A program made the position numbers and the translations under genes. A DNA stretch of 64,000 nucleotides, taken from NCBI GenBank assembly GCA_963759115.1, contig CAVWXT010000006.1, positions 1,178,001 through 1,242,000 on the forward strand. The letters run 5' to 3'. The notes beneath the pieces are model-generated. The model saw nothing but the letters and a program-made list of their open reading frames with translations, was not told the DNA's origin and did not search any database. Positions 8,976 to 16,959 of the stretch are shown here, piece by piece (the first letter of the stretch is position 1; each line of letters starts with the position of its first letter). The stretch is from CAVWXT01 sp963759115. Its GTDB lineage: Bacteria > Planctomycetota > Planctomycetia > Pirellulales > Thermoguttaceae.

Positions 8976-10773
8976 CTACCGCACGGCCGCGGGGCGAATC
9001 ACGCTGTCGTTCTCTTCGCTAATCTCGAAAGGCCCCGCGCTCATCTGGACGCGAACGTGGTACTCTTTCGCCAGTTCCGATGGTACTCGCCACGAGTACC
9101 GGCAGGTGAAACCTCAGCCATACTCGAAGTTGCCGCTTTGGACCACCTTGCCTTCAGGGTCCGTGATGGTGAAGGCGGGCTTTTCCGGCTGCGCGCCATT
9201 GACCATAAGGCTGGTACACACCTCGCCGGTCGAACCCACCAACGACATGCCCAGCGAGAGTCTGCTTGCCCTCCCGGCCGCCCTGGTAGAAGTCGCCCGT
9301 CACCGTGGGCATGTAAGGAGGGCCGAAAGGCAGTACGACGGTTTCTCCCCCGCAGACCTTCACGGCCTTGTAGGCGGCGGTGGCCTGGGCCGCGACGCTC
9401 GTATAACGGGGCCCTCGCACACTTGCCCGTGGCCCGCTGAGCAGGGCCTCCAAGCTGTCGGAGAGCGCCTCGATCAGCGACGATTCCTTCTTCGCCCCCT
9501 CTTTCTTCTCCGCGGCGGGCGGGCGGGGCTGCTCGCGCCCCGTCAGATCGATGGTGTAGCTCAAGAGCTTCCACTCGCCCTCCGGGAGCGGAACCGCGGT
9601 GTCCTTGTTTCCGCTGATCTTGAAGAAGCCCTTGTCGCCGTAGACCATCGCGCGGAAGCCGTCGTTCGGGTTGGTCACGTTGCCCGTCTGCACGGAAGAC
9701 GGCGTCAGCGTGAGCTTGTCGCCCGCCGGCGAGATCTTCATGTCGTAATAGCGGCCGTCGATGCTCACGAGGTTGGCGACCGGCACGTGAGAATCGTCGG
9801 ACGCCCAGTCGTAGGGCGAGCCGGGCCCCGGGTTGTTCAGCTTCGGATCCAGCAAGAGCACGTCGCCATACTCGGGGTAGATCCGCCCGTCGGGCGTGCG
9901 GATGTCGGAGCGGATGCGGGTTGCGTTGTCGAACCGCCCGTTGCTGTTGAAATCGAGCAACACCACGTGGTGCTTCTTGCCCTCCAAGGTAATGTCGCCT
10001 TCGCGGTAGGCGGCCGCGTTGAGCTGGACGCCGACATAACCGAAACTTCGCGAACTCTGGGCATAGCCGCGGAGGGTGAAGGCATATTCGACTTTCGTCC
10101 CGTCGGCATCGAACGTGACCTCGACTTGCGGGAACTCGAAGTTGACGTACGTGGTTCTTTCGGAATCGTCCGACGAGGTTCGCAAGAGTTGCCTGTCCGA
10201 CGAGGTCGCCTCGATCACCTTGTCGTCGGTCAGGTCGCCGTTGTGATTGAAGTCGAAATAGAGCCGGTTGTACGTCACGGCCTTGGGAGCCGCGGCTTCG
10301 GTCTTCAGGAGCCGCTCTCGCAATTTGGCCAACGGCGAATCGGGGCTGAGCTTCTCCGGTTCGGTTTTCGCCGCCTCTGCCTGCTTGGCCTCCTTTTCCG
10401 GCGGGTGAGGAGACACAGCGTCCAGCGCGAAGGCGTACTCCTCGGTGCCCAGTTTCACGACGCCGCGGAACGGCTGATCCGATTCGTACGCGGGCTCCTT
10501 CTTGACGATCCGCTGGAATGCGTCCGCCCGACCGCCGTCGCCCGACATGCCCCCGCGGAGTTTCCCGCTGGGGTCGATCTGGGCGGAGAACGACTGCGGA
10601 TAGGTCGCCCGAAGGTAGTAGTCGCTCATCGAGCCCGTGAATATACGGGCGCGGCCCTGGGGCGGCAACCGCTTGAGCTCCAGGGTCCAGGTTTCCGCCC
10701 GGACGGCGGCCGCGGCGGCCAACAGGGCCGCCGCCAAGCCCGCAATGGTCAAACATTGAGTCCATCGTTTCAT
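8976..10773 (-). CDS. Secreted selenoprotein 2 (in-frame TGA)
   Basis: The gene starts at an ATG after GGAGG, with signal peptide MKRWTQCLTIAGLAAALLAA. It encodes about 598 residues if one surplus base near 9255 (actctcgctggg) is ignored and the TGA at 9116-9114 (codon 553) is read through. The downstream part is GFTCRYSWRVPSELAKEY and ends at TAG 8978-8976, 45 residues after the Sec position. The body has two DxNxDGxLT-like loops (DFNHNGDLTDD near 185; DFNSNGRFDN near 290) and repeated beta-rich segments with DGRYYDMKI and SYTIDLTGRE. The C-terminal segment FTITDPEGKVVQSGNFEYG precedes the TGA. The hairpin at 9082-9100 is identical to that of its paralogues. It is likely an exported redox protein; the reaction is unknown. 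Confidence 0.83.
9082..9100 (-). promoter_or_regulatory. SECIS-like hairpin of selenoprotein 2
   Basis: This is the same 19-nt inverted repeat (ggtactcg, UGG loop, cgagtacc on the minus strand), beginning 13 nt after the TGA at 9116-9114. Bases between the TGA and the stem differ from the other copies, as does the sequence after it. The hairpin itself is fully conserved. Confidence 0.8.
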
Positions 10774-10854
10774 GGGTCAAGTCCTCCAGGTTAGATAGTT
10801 ATCGAGATCGCGCTGAAAAGCTTCCTAAAACGCCATTCCCCTTCCAAGGCCCCT

Positions 10855-12339
10855 TCATGGGCTGTCGGTTGTGGCCGCCGGCGCATAGGCCGCGGCGGCC
10901 TGAACTTGTGCCCCGGGACGCACGGTAAAGATGATTCGTTGTCCGGCGGGCGACCAGGTGCCGTCGCCGCACGCCAGGTTCGGATCTTGCCCGGGAATCA
11001 GTTGCGGCGGCGCCTTGTTCTCGCGATCGACCAGGTACAAATGCTTGTTGGGATTGTCGGCCGTCACCAGCGCCGCCAGGATCTGCTTGCCTTGTTTGGG
11101 CCGCCAGGCATAACAGTTGCTAAAGCCGGTAACCTTGGACCACGGGTCGGTGTGGTAGAGGGGCCGAAATCCCTTCTTCTTCCCCTCGATATTGACGATG
11201 GCCACGTGCGTTCGGCCCTCGCCCGGCTCCGCGATCCTCATATCAAGCCAATAGCAGATCCACTGCGCGTCGGGCGACCAGTCAAGCCCGAACCATTCCT
11301 GAACCGGACCATACTCCTTCTCGAAGAGCAGACGGCGTTGCCCGGTCTTCAAATCATGGATACAGATGTTGCCGCCGTTTTCGTCATCTACCATGTACGC
11401 CAGCACTGCGCCCATCGGGGACCATGCCGGGTGTGAACCGCCGGGATCGATCTGTCGAATATCCGTGCCGTCGGCGTTCATGGTGCACACGCCCGTCTTG
11501 GCGGGATCGTGCGATTCGAAGACGATCCGTTTGCCGTCGGGCGACCAACTCGGCCGGATTCCGGGCGCCAGGACGCTCGGTGCGCCGCCGGCCATGTCGA
11601 TGACCATGATCCGGGCATTATACCTGCTCTCGCCCAACAACGGGCGAGCGGCGTCGAAGGCCACCTTGTCGCCGTCCGGCGACCAAGCCGGCGAGTAGCA
11701 CTCCGCGCCTTCCGGCGTTGCGAAGAACTGGCGCAGGCCGGTGCCGTCGGCATTGATCATCCAGAGCGGCCCTCCCGGGATGCGTTTCAGAACAAGAAAG
11801 AGGCCGGCGGACTCCTGCCTGATGTCCTTGGGACGTCCCTGCGAGGCGTCGTTGAGCGCAACCCTCAACCGGGCGCCGTCCAAATTATAGATGCCCAGCA
11901 TGGCGCCTTCCGCCGATTTCAGATCGATCGTGGGCGGGCTTTGTTTCGGGTTCGCGGTCCACGACATGTCGGTCAAGACCTTGTCGCCCACCCGCATCGT
12001 AAACATCTTCTCAGAGACAACGACGCTCACGGTCCCTTCTCCGCCGAAGAACGTCCTGCGCTGCCCATCGGCCATGGCCGTTGAGACGGAATCGGCCCGC
12101 CAGCCGCCGACAAGGGTCGGCTCGGGCTTCTTCTCGCCGGCTGTCGCTTCGATCTTCGCTTCGGCCGCGGGCGTTGCTGCCTCGGCCGCCGCGGCGGTGC
12201 TCCCCGTCATGCCCGGCACCGCGGGGCCCTGGCCCCGCAGGCCGGCGATCAGGAGCCCGCACACGAGCGCTGCTCCGACCACGGCCAGCCGCGTGGCAAG
12301 CGAGAGCCGGCCGGAACGCATCTTGGGGTCTTTCAGCAT
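10855..12339 (-). CDS. Exported TIGR03067/PD40 beta-propeller protein (copy 1)
   Basis: This 494-residue paralogue of 7440-8765 starts after a GAGGAG ribosome-binding site, with a signal anchor (residues about 12-38, LATRLAVVGAALVCGLLIAG). An Ala/Glu-rich linker follows, then a TIGR03067-like domain (LVGGWRADSVSTAMADGQRR) and PD40 blades (AWSPDGDKVAF, SWSPDGKRIVF, AWSPMGAVLAYM, DWSPDAQWICYW, TWSPAGQRIIF). It starts 12 bases after the stop of the membrane selenoprotein, so the two are almost certainly co-transcribed. Propellers of this kind usually bind partners or ligands in the periplasm. A link to the neighbouring selenoproteins is inferred from operon position only. Confidence 0.82.
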   Translation of the reverse strand: MLKDPKMRSGRLSLATRLAVVGAALVCGLLIAGLRGQGPAVPGMTGSTAAAAEAATPAAEAKIEATAGEKKPEPTLVGGWRADSVSTAMADGQRRTFFGGEGTVSVVVSEKMFTMRVGDKVLTDMSWTANPKQSPPTIDLKSAEGAMLGIYNLDGARLRVALNDASQGRPKDIRQESAGLFLVLKRIPGGPLWMINADGTGLRQFFATPEGAECYSPAWSPDGDKVAFDAARPLLGESRYNARIMVIDMAGGAPSVLAPGIRPSWSPDGKRIVFESHDPAKTGVCTMNADGTDIRQIDPGGSHPAWSPMGAVLAYMVDDENGGNICIHDLKTGQRRLLFEKEYGPVQEWFGLDWSPDAQWICYWLDMRIAEPGEGRTHVAIVNIEGKKKGFRPLYHTDPWSKVTGFSNCYAWRPKQGKQILAALVTADNPNKHLYLVDRENKAPPQLIPGQDPNLACGDGTWSPAGQRIIFTVRPGAQVQAAAAYAPAATTDSP

Positions 12340-12350
12340 GGCAATTCTCC

Positions 12351-13844
12351 TCAGGAAAGGGGTTCACTCTGCGGAACGCTTGCCGTCAACACTTGCCCGG
12401 TGGGGACGGCCGCTAAAGCATCGGTCGCGTTCGGCACAACCGATCTTGTCGTCGTCCGCAATGGGTCTGCGGGGAGGTGCAAGACGTTCTGGAAACGTTC
12501 CCGGTACGGGCCAACGTAGAACGCCAGACACATATACGGCAGATTGAGCAGATAAAGGATCGCCGCGATGCACAGCGAGAGGAGGATCAGTTCGGGCATT
12601 GACTCCAAGAGACCAGGTCCTCGGCCGGCGCCCGATATCCAGGACGACACGACAATGTGCTCACCGATGACGCAGCCCATCGCCGCGGCAGTGAGCCACG
12701 GGACGAGCCAGAGAAGGAAGCGGCCGGGACTGTACGATTTCCGGCACGAGATTGCGGTTAGCCCGACCGCTGTCACAAGGGCCAGAACCCATGCCAGGTA
12801 ACCTGTCAGCGGTTGTCCAAAACCGCGATTCTGGTAGATGCCAAAATATTCTCCAAGGCCAATCGCCGTTGCCAGTATGAGCGCCAAAGCGAACGCGGCC
12901 GGCGGCCGGCATTTGGCCAACCACGGGGCAACCAACCATAGCGCCGTCCACGAGATCACCAACCACTGAAACGCCAGGCCGTAGTTGCCGAATCCGACAA
13001 ACAGCGTGGCAAACAGGGGTTCGATCCAACGCGAGACAACCTCGCCCAACACCACAAATGGAATCAGGATGGTCCACGCCCGCCAATTGCGATTTGCCCT
13101 TACCAAGACGAGAAGGACGCCAATCAAGCCCCATGGAGCGACGTTTGGGTATGCTTGTAAGTGATAGTACCAGTGCCACTCAATGAGAAACGGCTCACTC
13201 TCGTTCGCGCCAAGGCCGCCAAGGTCAATATGGCCTACGACACTCAATGGGCCGCGGAGAACGCCGAGCGGTACTCGCCACGAGTACCCCCAGAAATTAG
13301 TTCAGCCATATCCGCACGAGCCAGAACCAACGGGTCGGCCGTTGGAAGATATTACAAACCGCGGTATTGGCGGCCTATCGTCTCGCGCGTAACCGTAGTA
13401 ACGACCCTCTGTGTCGAGAAGGTAGAGGTTGAAACCCAGGAACTGCCCGTCACGACACCCCGTCACCACCGGCTTTAGAGGGGCGCCGAGTTTGAGCACG
13501 CACGGTTCATCGGGTCGGACTGAGATCAACTTTCCCCTTCCCTGCTCACTGCAACAGTAGCCTCCCTTCAGTCGAACCTCCCAGATACGGTACGCGCCTG
13601 CCGGAATCGAGACGCTGGAATACGGGCGCGGAACGGTGAACTGATTACCGGCGTCCATGTCAGCGCGAGTCAGAGTGACCTCCTCGATCGCGTCCCCTTC
13701 GATGCGCAACTCGCCCATCACAGGGGCGGAAGAGGGCGCGGCGGAATCCAATTCCGCAGCAGTCAACCGGTGTGCCATAAGAGACAGCAACACCGCAGTC
13801 GCCGCAACCAGCCAAGCCGGCACACCGGGCCTCGTCTGTTCCAT
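12351..13844 (-). CDS. Membrane selenoprotein 3 (in-frame TGA between an exported domain and a multi-spanning domain)
   Basis: Translation from ATG 13844 gives a signal peptide (MEQTRPGVPAWLVAATAVLL) and a beta-rich exported domain with a GGYCCSEQGRGK segment. It reaches SGSCGYG at an in-frame TGA (13304-13302, codon 181). Reading on gives TNFWGYSWRVPLGVLRG and then about seven hydrophobic segments (e.g. NVAPWGLIGVLLVLV, FALALILATAIGLGEYF, LILLSLCIAAILYLL). The stop is at 12351, total 497 residues. The Cys found four residues after Sec in the other two copies is Trp here, while a Cys lies four residues before it. Without readthrough this would be called as two unrelated genes. The hairpin at 13270-13288 matches the other copies exactly. 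Confidence 0.78.
13270..13288 (-). promoter_or_regulatory. SECIS-like hairpin of selenoprotein 3
   Basis: This is the identical 19-nt inverted repeat with UGG loop, again exactly 13 nt after the TGA (13304-13302). Surrounding sequence has diverged, so conservation of hairpin and distance indicates selection on the element. Confidence 0.8.
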
Positions 13845-13950
13845 GAACGTTAACCCTGATGGCTGCCACGACCCCCCGCGCGGGGCCACGACGGTATGGC
13901 GTCGATTCTACCAAGCGGCGGGGAATTGTCAACAGGGGGCGAGTCGCGCC

Positions 13951-14775
13951 CTACTCGCCGTGCGTAAGGATCGTTTCTACCGACACCGCGCGGCAACGCG
14001 TACACTCCAGACAGCGGACGCAGCGCATGCCATCCACGCGCTGGTCCGGCCGCTTGCGGTCGAGGCACAGGTTCCGGCAAAGCTCGCAATTCTGGCAGCG
14101 GTTCGGCTGAAAACGCAGGAATAGGAACGAAACCTTGTTGAAGAGCGCGTAGATCGCCCCCAGGGGACAGAACAGCGTACACCAGGGCCGCCAGGTAAAA
14201 AACATGACTGCCAGGAACGACACGAGAATCGTCGTTTTCGCCGCCGTCGGCCAAGACACGGCATCGCCGGCGGAGGCCTGCCGGATCATGTTTGGCACGG
14301 CGCCTTCGAGGGCACCCGCCGGACAGAGGCGGCAAATAAATAGCGCGTTCCCCTCTCCGAACCAGTAGGGCACCGCCAACACCAGCGCCACGAGGACGCC
14401 GTAGCGACAGACTCCCATCCACGCAGGCAGCGTGAACTTGGGCGTCGGGATGCGGTGGGCCAGGTCTTGCAGAAAACCGAATGGGCAGGCCCAACCGCAT
14501 ACGAACGTGCCGAACGTCGCACCCAAGATCACCAGCGTGCCGATGGCCGCATACGGAATCAGGTGAAGGGCGCCGAAGTTGGCCAACACGCCGATCGGGC
14601 AGGCGAACGTGGCCCAGGGACACGAGTAGCAGTGAAACACGGGCGAGCACACCGCGTGCAGGCGGAGCATCAGCGGATCGAGCCAGGCCAGCAGAAAGGC
14701 CGTCTGCACCCACCACCGCCGGCGGGCGAGCCCGCGCACCGCGCTGCTCCACTTGTTCTTGGCCATGGACACCAT
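13951..14775 (-). CDS. NapH/MauN-like membrane polyferredoxin
   Basis: This 274-residue integral membrane protein has about four hydrophobic segments. The conserved features of the NapH/YccM class are cysteine pairs next to membrane segments (CGWACPFGFLQDL near 92; FCPLGAIYALFNK near 205) and a C-terminal ferredoxin-like region (CQNCELCRNLC and CVRCLECTRC). Two 4Fe-4S clusters are expected. Such proteins pass electrons from the quinol pool to periplasmic partners. The start is uncertain: AAGGAGG lies very close to ATG 14775, and GTG 14772 or ATG 14766 would be better spaced. It lies between the anchored protein and selenoprotein 3, so it may supply reducing power to the exported selenoproteins (inference). 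Confidence 0.8.
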   Translation of the reverse strand: MVSMAKNKWSSAVRGLARRRWWVQTAFLLAWLDPLMLRLHAVCSPVFHCYSCPWATFACPIGVLANFGALHLIPYAAIGTLVILGATFGTFVCGWACPFGFLQDLAHRIPTPKFTLPAWMGVCRYGVLVALVLAVPYWFGEGNALFICRLCPAGALEGAVPNMIRQASAGDAVSWPTAAKTTILVSFLAVMFFTWRPWCTLFCPLGAIYALFNKVSFLFLRFQPNRCQNCELCRNLCLDRKRPDQRVDGMRCVRCLECTRCRAVSVETILTHGE

Positions 14776-14793
14776 GACCTCCTTTCACTTCAC

Positions 14794-15183
14794 TCAGGTA
14801 GGGCACAGTGCCGGCCCGGCATCGCCACTATAGGTCCGCTTGATCTCGCCCGTTGGAAGCCGGGCGACTCCGCCGATGGTGACTTCGCGCGTCAGCGACG
14901 GTTCCGACTGCTCCACGGTGACCGTGTCAATCTGTTTGACGGTCTTCTTGACGAATGGCGGCGGGCCGCCAAACGGCGATCCGCCACGAAACGACGGTGG
15001 GCCGCCGAACTGCGGGCCGCCAAATGGCCCCGGCGAAAACGGCGCGGGAACATCGATGGTTATTTCGGTTTCCCGCTCCTCTTCCACCGGCGCGAAGTGA
15101 AAGACGGCGCCGTAGATCAGCGAGGCCAGGCCGCCGCCTGTCAGCACGACGGGAAGGGCGGCTCGGCGTATGACAGGCCACAT
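14794..15183 (-). CDS. Small membrane-anchored Pro/Gly-rich protein
   Basis: ATG 15183 follows a GGAGAGGAG ribosome-binding site 40 nt downstream of the tRNA-Sec 3' end. The 129-residue product starts MWPVIRRAALPVVLTGGGLA with one membrane anchor. A short acidic segment (EEERETEITIDV), a Phe/Gly/Pro-rich linker (about residues 50-80) and a C-terminal stretch VTVEQSEPSLTREVTIGG follow. I recognise no family. As the first protein gene after selC and directly before the polyferredoxin gene, it may be an accessory part of that membrane complex. The stop is TGA, with no SECIS-like hairpin after it. Confidence 0.6.
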   Translation of the reverse strand: MWPVIRRAALPVVLTGGGLASLIYGAVFHFAPVEEERETEITIDVPAPFSPGPFGGPQFGGPPSFRGGSPFGGPPPFVKKTVKQIDTVTVEQSEPSLTREVTIGGVARLPTGEIKRTYSGDAGPALCPT

Positions 15184-15223
15184 GGTCAACTCCTCTCCGG
15201 CATGGCAACGCACGGGAATAAAA

Positions 15224-15320
15224 TGGCGGAGGTGAATGGGAATCGAACCCACCCGGGACCCTTGTCGGACCCCACACTGATTTTGAAGACCAGGAGCGCC
15301 ACCAGACGCCAGTCACCTCC
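15224..15320 (-). tRNA. selC: tRNA-Sec (anticodon UCA)
   Basis: The 97-nt transcript has every special feature of bacterial tRNA-Sec. There is an 8-bp acceptor stem GGAGGTGA/TCACCTCC. The D-stem has 6 bp (GGCGTC/GGCGCT with a TGGT loop). The anticodon stem CTGGT/ATCAG encloses the loop CTTCAAA with anticodon TCA. A long variable arm follows (about 24 nt), then T-stem GTGGG/CCCAT with loop TTCGATT, discriminator G and encoded CCA. The overall sequence closely resembles E. coli selC. It lies immediately upstream of, and on the same strand as, the cluster with four TGA-containing genes. The genes selA, selB and selD are not in this window. Confidence 0.97.
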
Positions 15321-15436
15321 AATATGCCTAGTTTCCAGGGATTACTGACGTTTTCGTCCGGTTCTGGCATGCTTTAGACTGTTGGCTATACACCCGTTTT
15401 CTACACCCGCAGGCCAATTCCAGAGGAAACGTCAGT

Positions 15437-15630
15437 ATGGCCAAGCTCAAACTTACCAGACCCTAGAAGCCCCGTCCAGACTTCCCCCTCTTCCCCCATG
15501 CGGCCGGATATTGGGCAAAGAAGGTCAAGGGCCGCCTCCACTATTTCGGCAAAGTGGCGAAGGACCCCAAAGGGCAAGCCGCTCTGGACTTATGGCTTGC
15601 CCAAAAGGACGACTTGCTACGAGGCGGGTA
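15437..15630 (+). pseudogene. N-terminal remnant of a planctomycete-type tyrosine integrase (copy A)
   Basis: From ATG 15437 the translation reads MAKLKLTRP, a TAG, then KPRPDFPLFPHAAGYWAKK and GRLHYFGKVAKDPKGQAAL. This is the recognisable start of a planctomycete phage-integrase-like protein. It is broken by the stop and then lost after about 64 codons. The leader upstream (tacacccgcaggccaattcca) is repeated before copy B. It lies just beyond the 5' end of tRNA-Sec, so it looks like the residue of a tRNA-associated mobile element. Confidence 0.6.
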
Positions 15631-15759
15631 TTCTGGACAAGCCGGTCCGCTTTGGGCCGGGGTTCAAGAAGCCTTCCGCCAAGGTAGTACGCCAGAATCG
15701 CGCCAAGGCCGGCTTGCGGATGTTTGAGCGCGAGGAATTGTCTGCTATGAACTTACAAG

Positions 15760-15832
15760 TACGCCCGGCAGGAATCGAACCTGCAACCAGCGGATTAGAA
15801 ATCCGCTGCTCTATCCCTTGAGCTACGGGCGC
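15760..15832 (-). tRNA. tRNA-Arg (anticodon TCT)
   Basis: The minus strand folds as GCGCCCG/CGGGCGT acceptor, a D-arm GCTC/GAGC, anticodon arm GCGGA-TTTCTAA-TCCGC with anticodon TCT, and a T-arm containing GGTTCGATTCC. The discriminator is A and CCA is not encoded. The gene is intact. An integrase remnant lies on each side (15437 and 15952). Confidence 0.95.
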
Positions 15833-15951
15833 AAATATGGCCATTTTGCCGAGACTATTGACGTCTTCCGAGGATTCTTGTACGCCTGCTTTTGTTCTCA
15901 GTACACCCCTAAGCTTAGTACACCCGCAAGCCAACTCCAAAGCAAGACGTC

Positions 15952-16075
15952 ATGGTCAAGATTACCACCAAGACGTCGGCCGGCAAAGTGGGTAAACCCC
16001 GCCCCGACTTCCCGCTCTTTGTCCACGCCAGGGGCTATTGGGCCAAGAAGGTGGGGGGCTGGCTCGTTTACTGTA
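15952..16075 (+). pseudogene. N-terminal remnant of a planctomycete-type tyrosine integrase (copy B)
   Basis: The translation from 15952 reads MVKITTKTSAGKVGKPRPDF, then PLFVHARGYWAKKVGGW, homologous to copy A at 15437. Homology stops at a TAG in another frame near 16074. Further residues that look like integrase tail (leucine/alanine-rich, 16110-16200) are frameshifted. The DNA upstream of copy B, including gtacacccgcaagccaactcca-like sequence, parallels that upstream of copy A, so both came from one duplicated unit. Confidence 0.55.
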
Positions 16076-16378
16076 GAGCACACATTGCCGGGAAGGCCCC
16101 GACGCTGGTCAGGCGGCCCGGCGGTTGGTCGCCCGGCTGGCCAAGCGGATTCGGCTGCTGGTTGCCGCCCAACAATCGTCGGCAACGCTTGCAGTGCTTA
16201 ATGCGTCATGCAGGGCATCTTGCTGGCGGCCGGTATTCTGGCTTTGGCTAGTTTCTGATTCATGCTATCCCTGCCCATGTCGTGACGTGGACCATGTTTG
16301 ACACACGACTATGAGCGAAATTACGATAATGTTGTGCTGCCCGATCGACCCCTTGAACGACTAAGGGAGTGAAGTTGG

Positions 16379-16900
16379 ATGAGAGACCCCGCCAACAAAC
16401 CGATTCGGCTAGCGCTCGCGTTGACCGTTCTGGTTTGCTGCGTCGGGTGTGACCAGGTGACCAAGCACATCGCCGCAAGAACGCTTTATGGCAGGCCACC
16501 ACAGTCGTATTTCTTTGATACGATTGGCTTGGAATATGCTGTGAATCCAGGCGGTTGTTTCGGCCTGGGTCGTGACCTTGCACCGCAACTCCGCTTTTGG
16601 GCTTTCATGGTAGTCAATGTGGTGTTCCTTGCGGGAATCGTCTGCTTCCTCGTTGCCAATTGGAGGATGCACCGCAGCATGTTCGTTGCGGTTATCGTTC
16701 TCCTCGCGGGTGGTTTGGGGAACTTGAGTGACCGTGTGGCTCAAAATGGGGCTGTGACGGACTTTGTCCATCTTAGTATCGGGTCACTCCGCACCGGGAT
16801 TTTCAATGTGGCCGATGTGGCGTTAATCGTCGGTGCGGCGGCACTGGTGACAACGTGCCTTACTGTCCGGGCCGCAGCCGGAGCCGGCCGCTGCACCTAA
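16379..16900 (+). CDS. lspA: Lipoprotein signal peptidase (signal peptidase II)
   Basis: This 173-residue protein has four membrane segments and the LspA signatures. These are DQVTK at residues 25-29, NPGGCFGLGRDL near 58 (the N-x-G-x-x-F region), GGLGNLSDR near 116 (first catalytic Asp) and FNVADVALI near 142 (second catalytic Asp). The enzyme removes the signal peptide of diacylglyceryl-modified prolipoproteins in the inner membrane. Length matches the family. A GGGAG ribosome-binding site precedes ATG 16379. It appears monocistronic, downstream of the integrase remnants. Confidence 0.92.
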   Translation: MRDPANKPIRLALALTVLVCCVGCDQVTKHIAARTLYGRPPQSYFFDTIGLEYAVNPGGCFGLGRDLAPQLRFWAFMVVNVVFLAGIVCFLVANWRMHRSMFVAVIVLLAGGLGNLSDRVAQNGAVTDFVHLSIGSLRTGIFNVADVALIVGAAALVTTCLTVRAAAGAGRCT

Positions 16901-16959
16901 CCACGAAGAACCGCTGCACCATCGGGTGTACCTGCCGTTAGACCCGTGTGAAGCTCGCG

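Noticed and set aside
9106..10794. Long plus-strand open frame (562 codons) opposite selenoprotein 2
   Set aside because: Low-complexity, His/Val/Arg-rich antisense shadow typical of GC-rich coding DNA. Similar antisense frames opposite gyrB, dnaN, dnaA, cls and others were discarded for the same reason.
14790..14800. Readthrough of TGA at the end of the small anchored protein
   Set aside because: A second TGA follows after two codons, no hairpin is present, and the ribosome-binding site of the polyferredoxin gene lies there.
2435..15183. TGA as a generally reassigned sense codon
   Set aside because: TGA ends ordinary genes here (e.g. 2435-2437, the gene at 14794, dnaA) without a following hairpin, so a change of the genetic code does not explain the four read-through cases.
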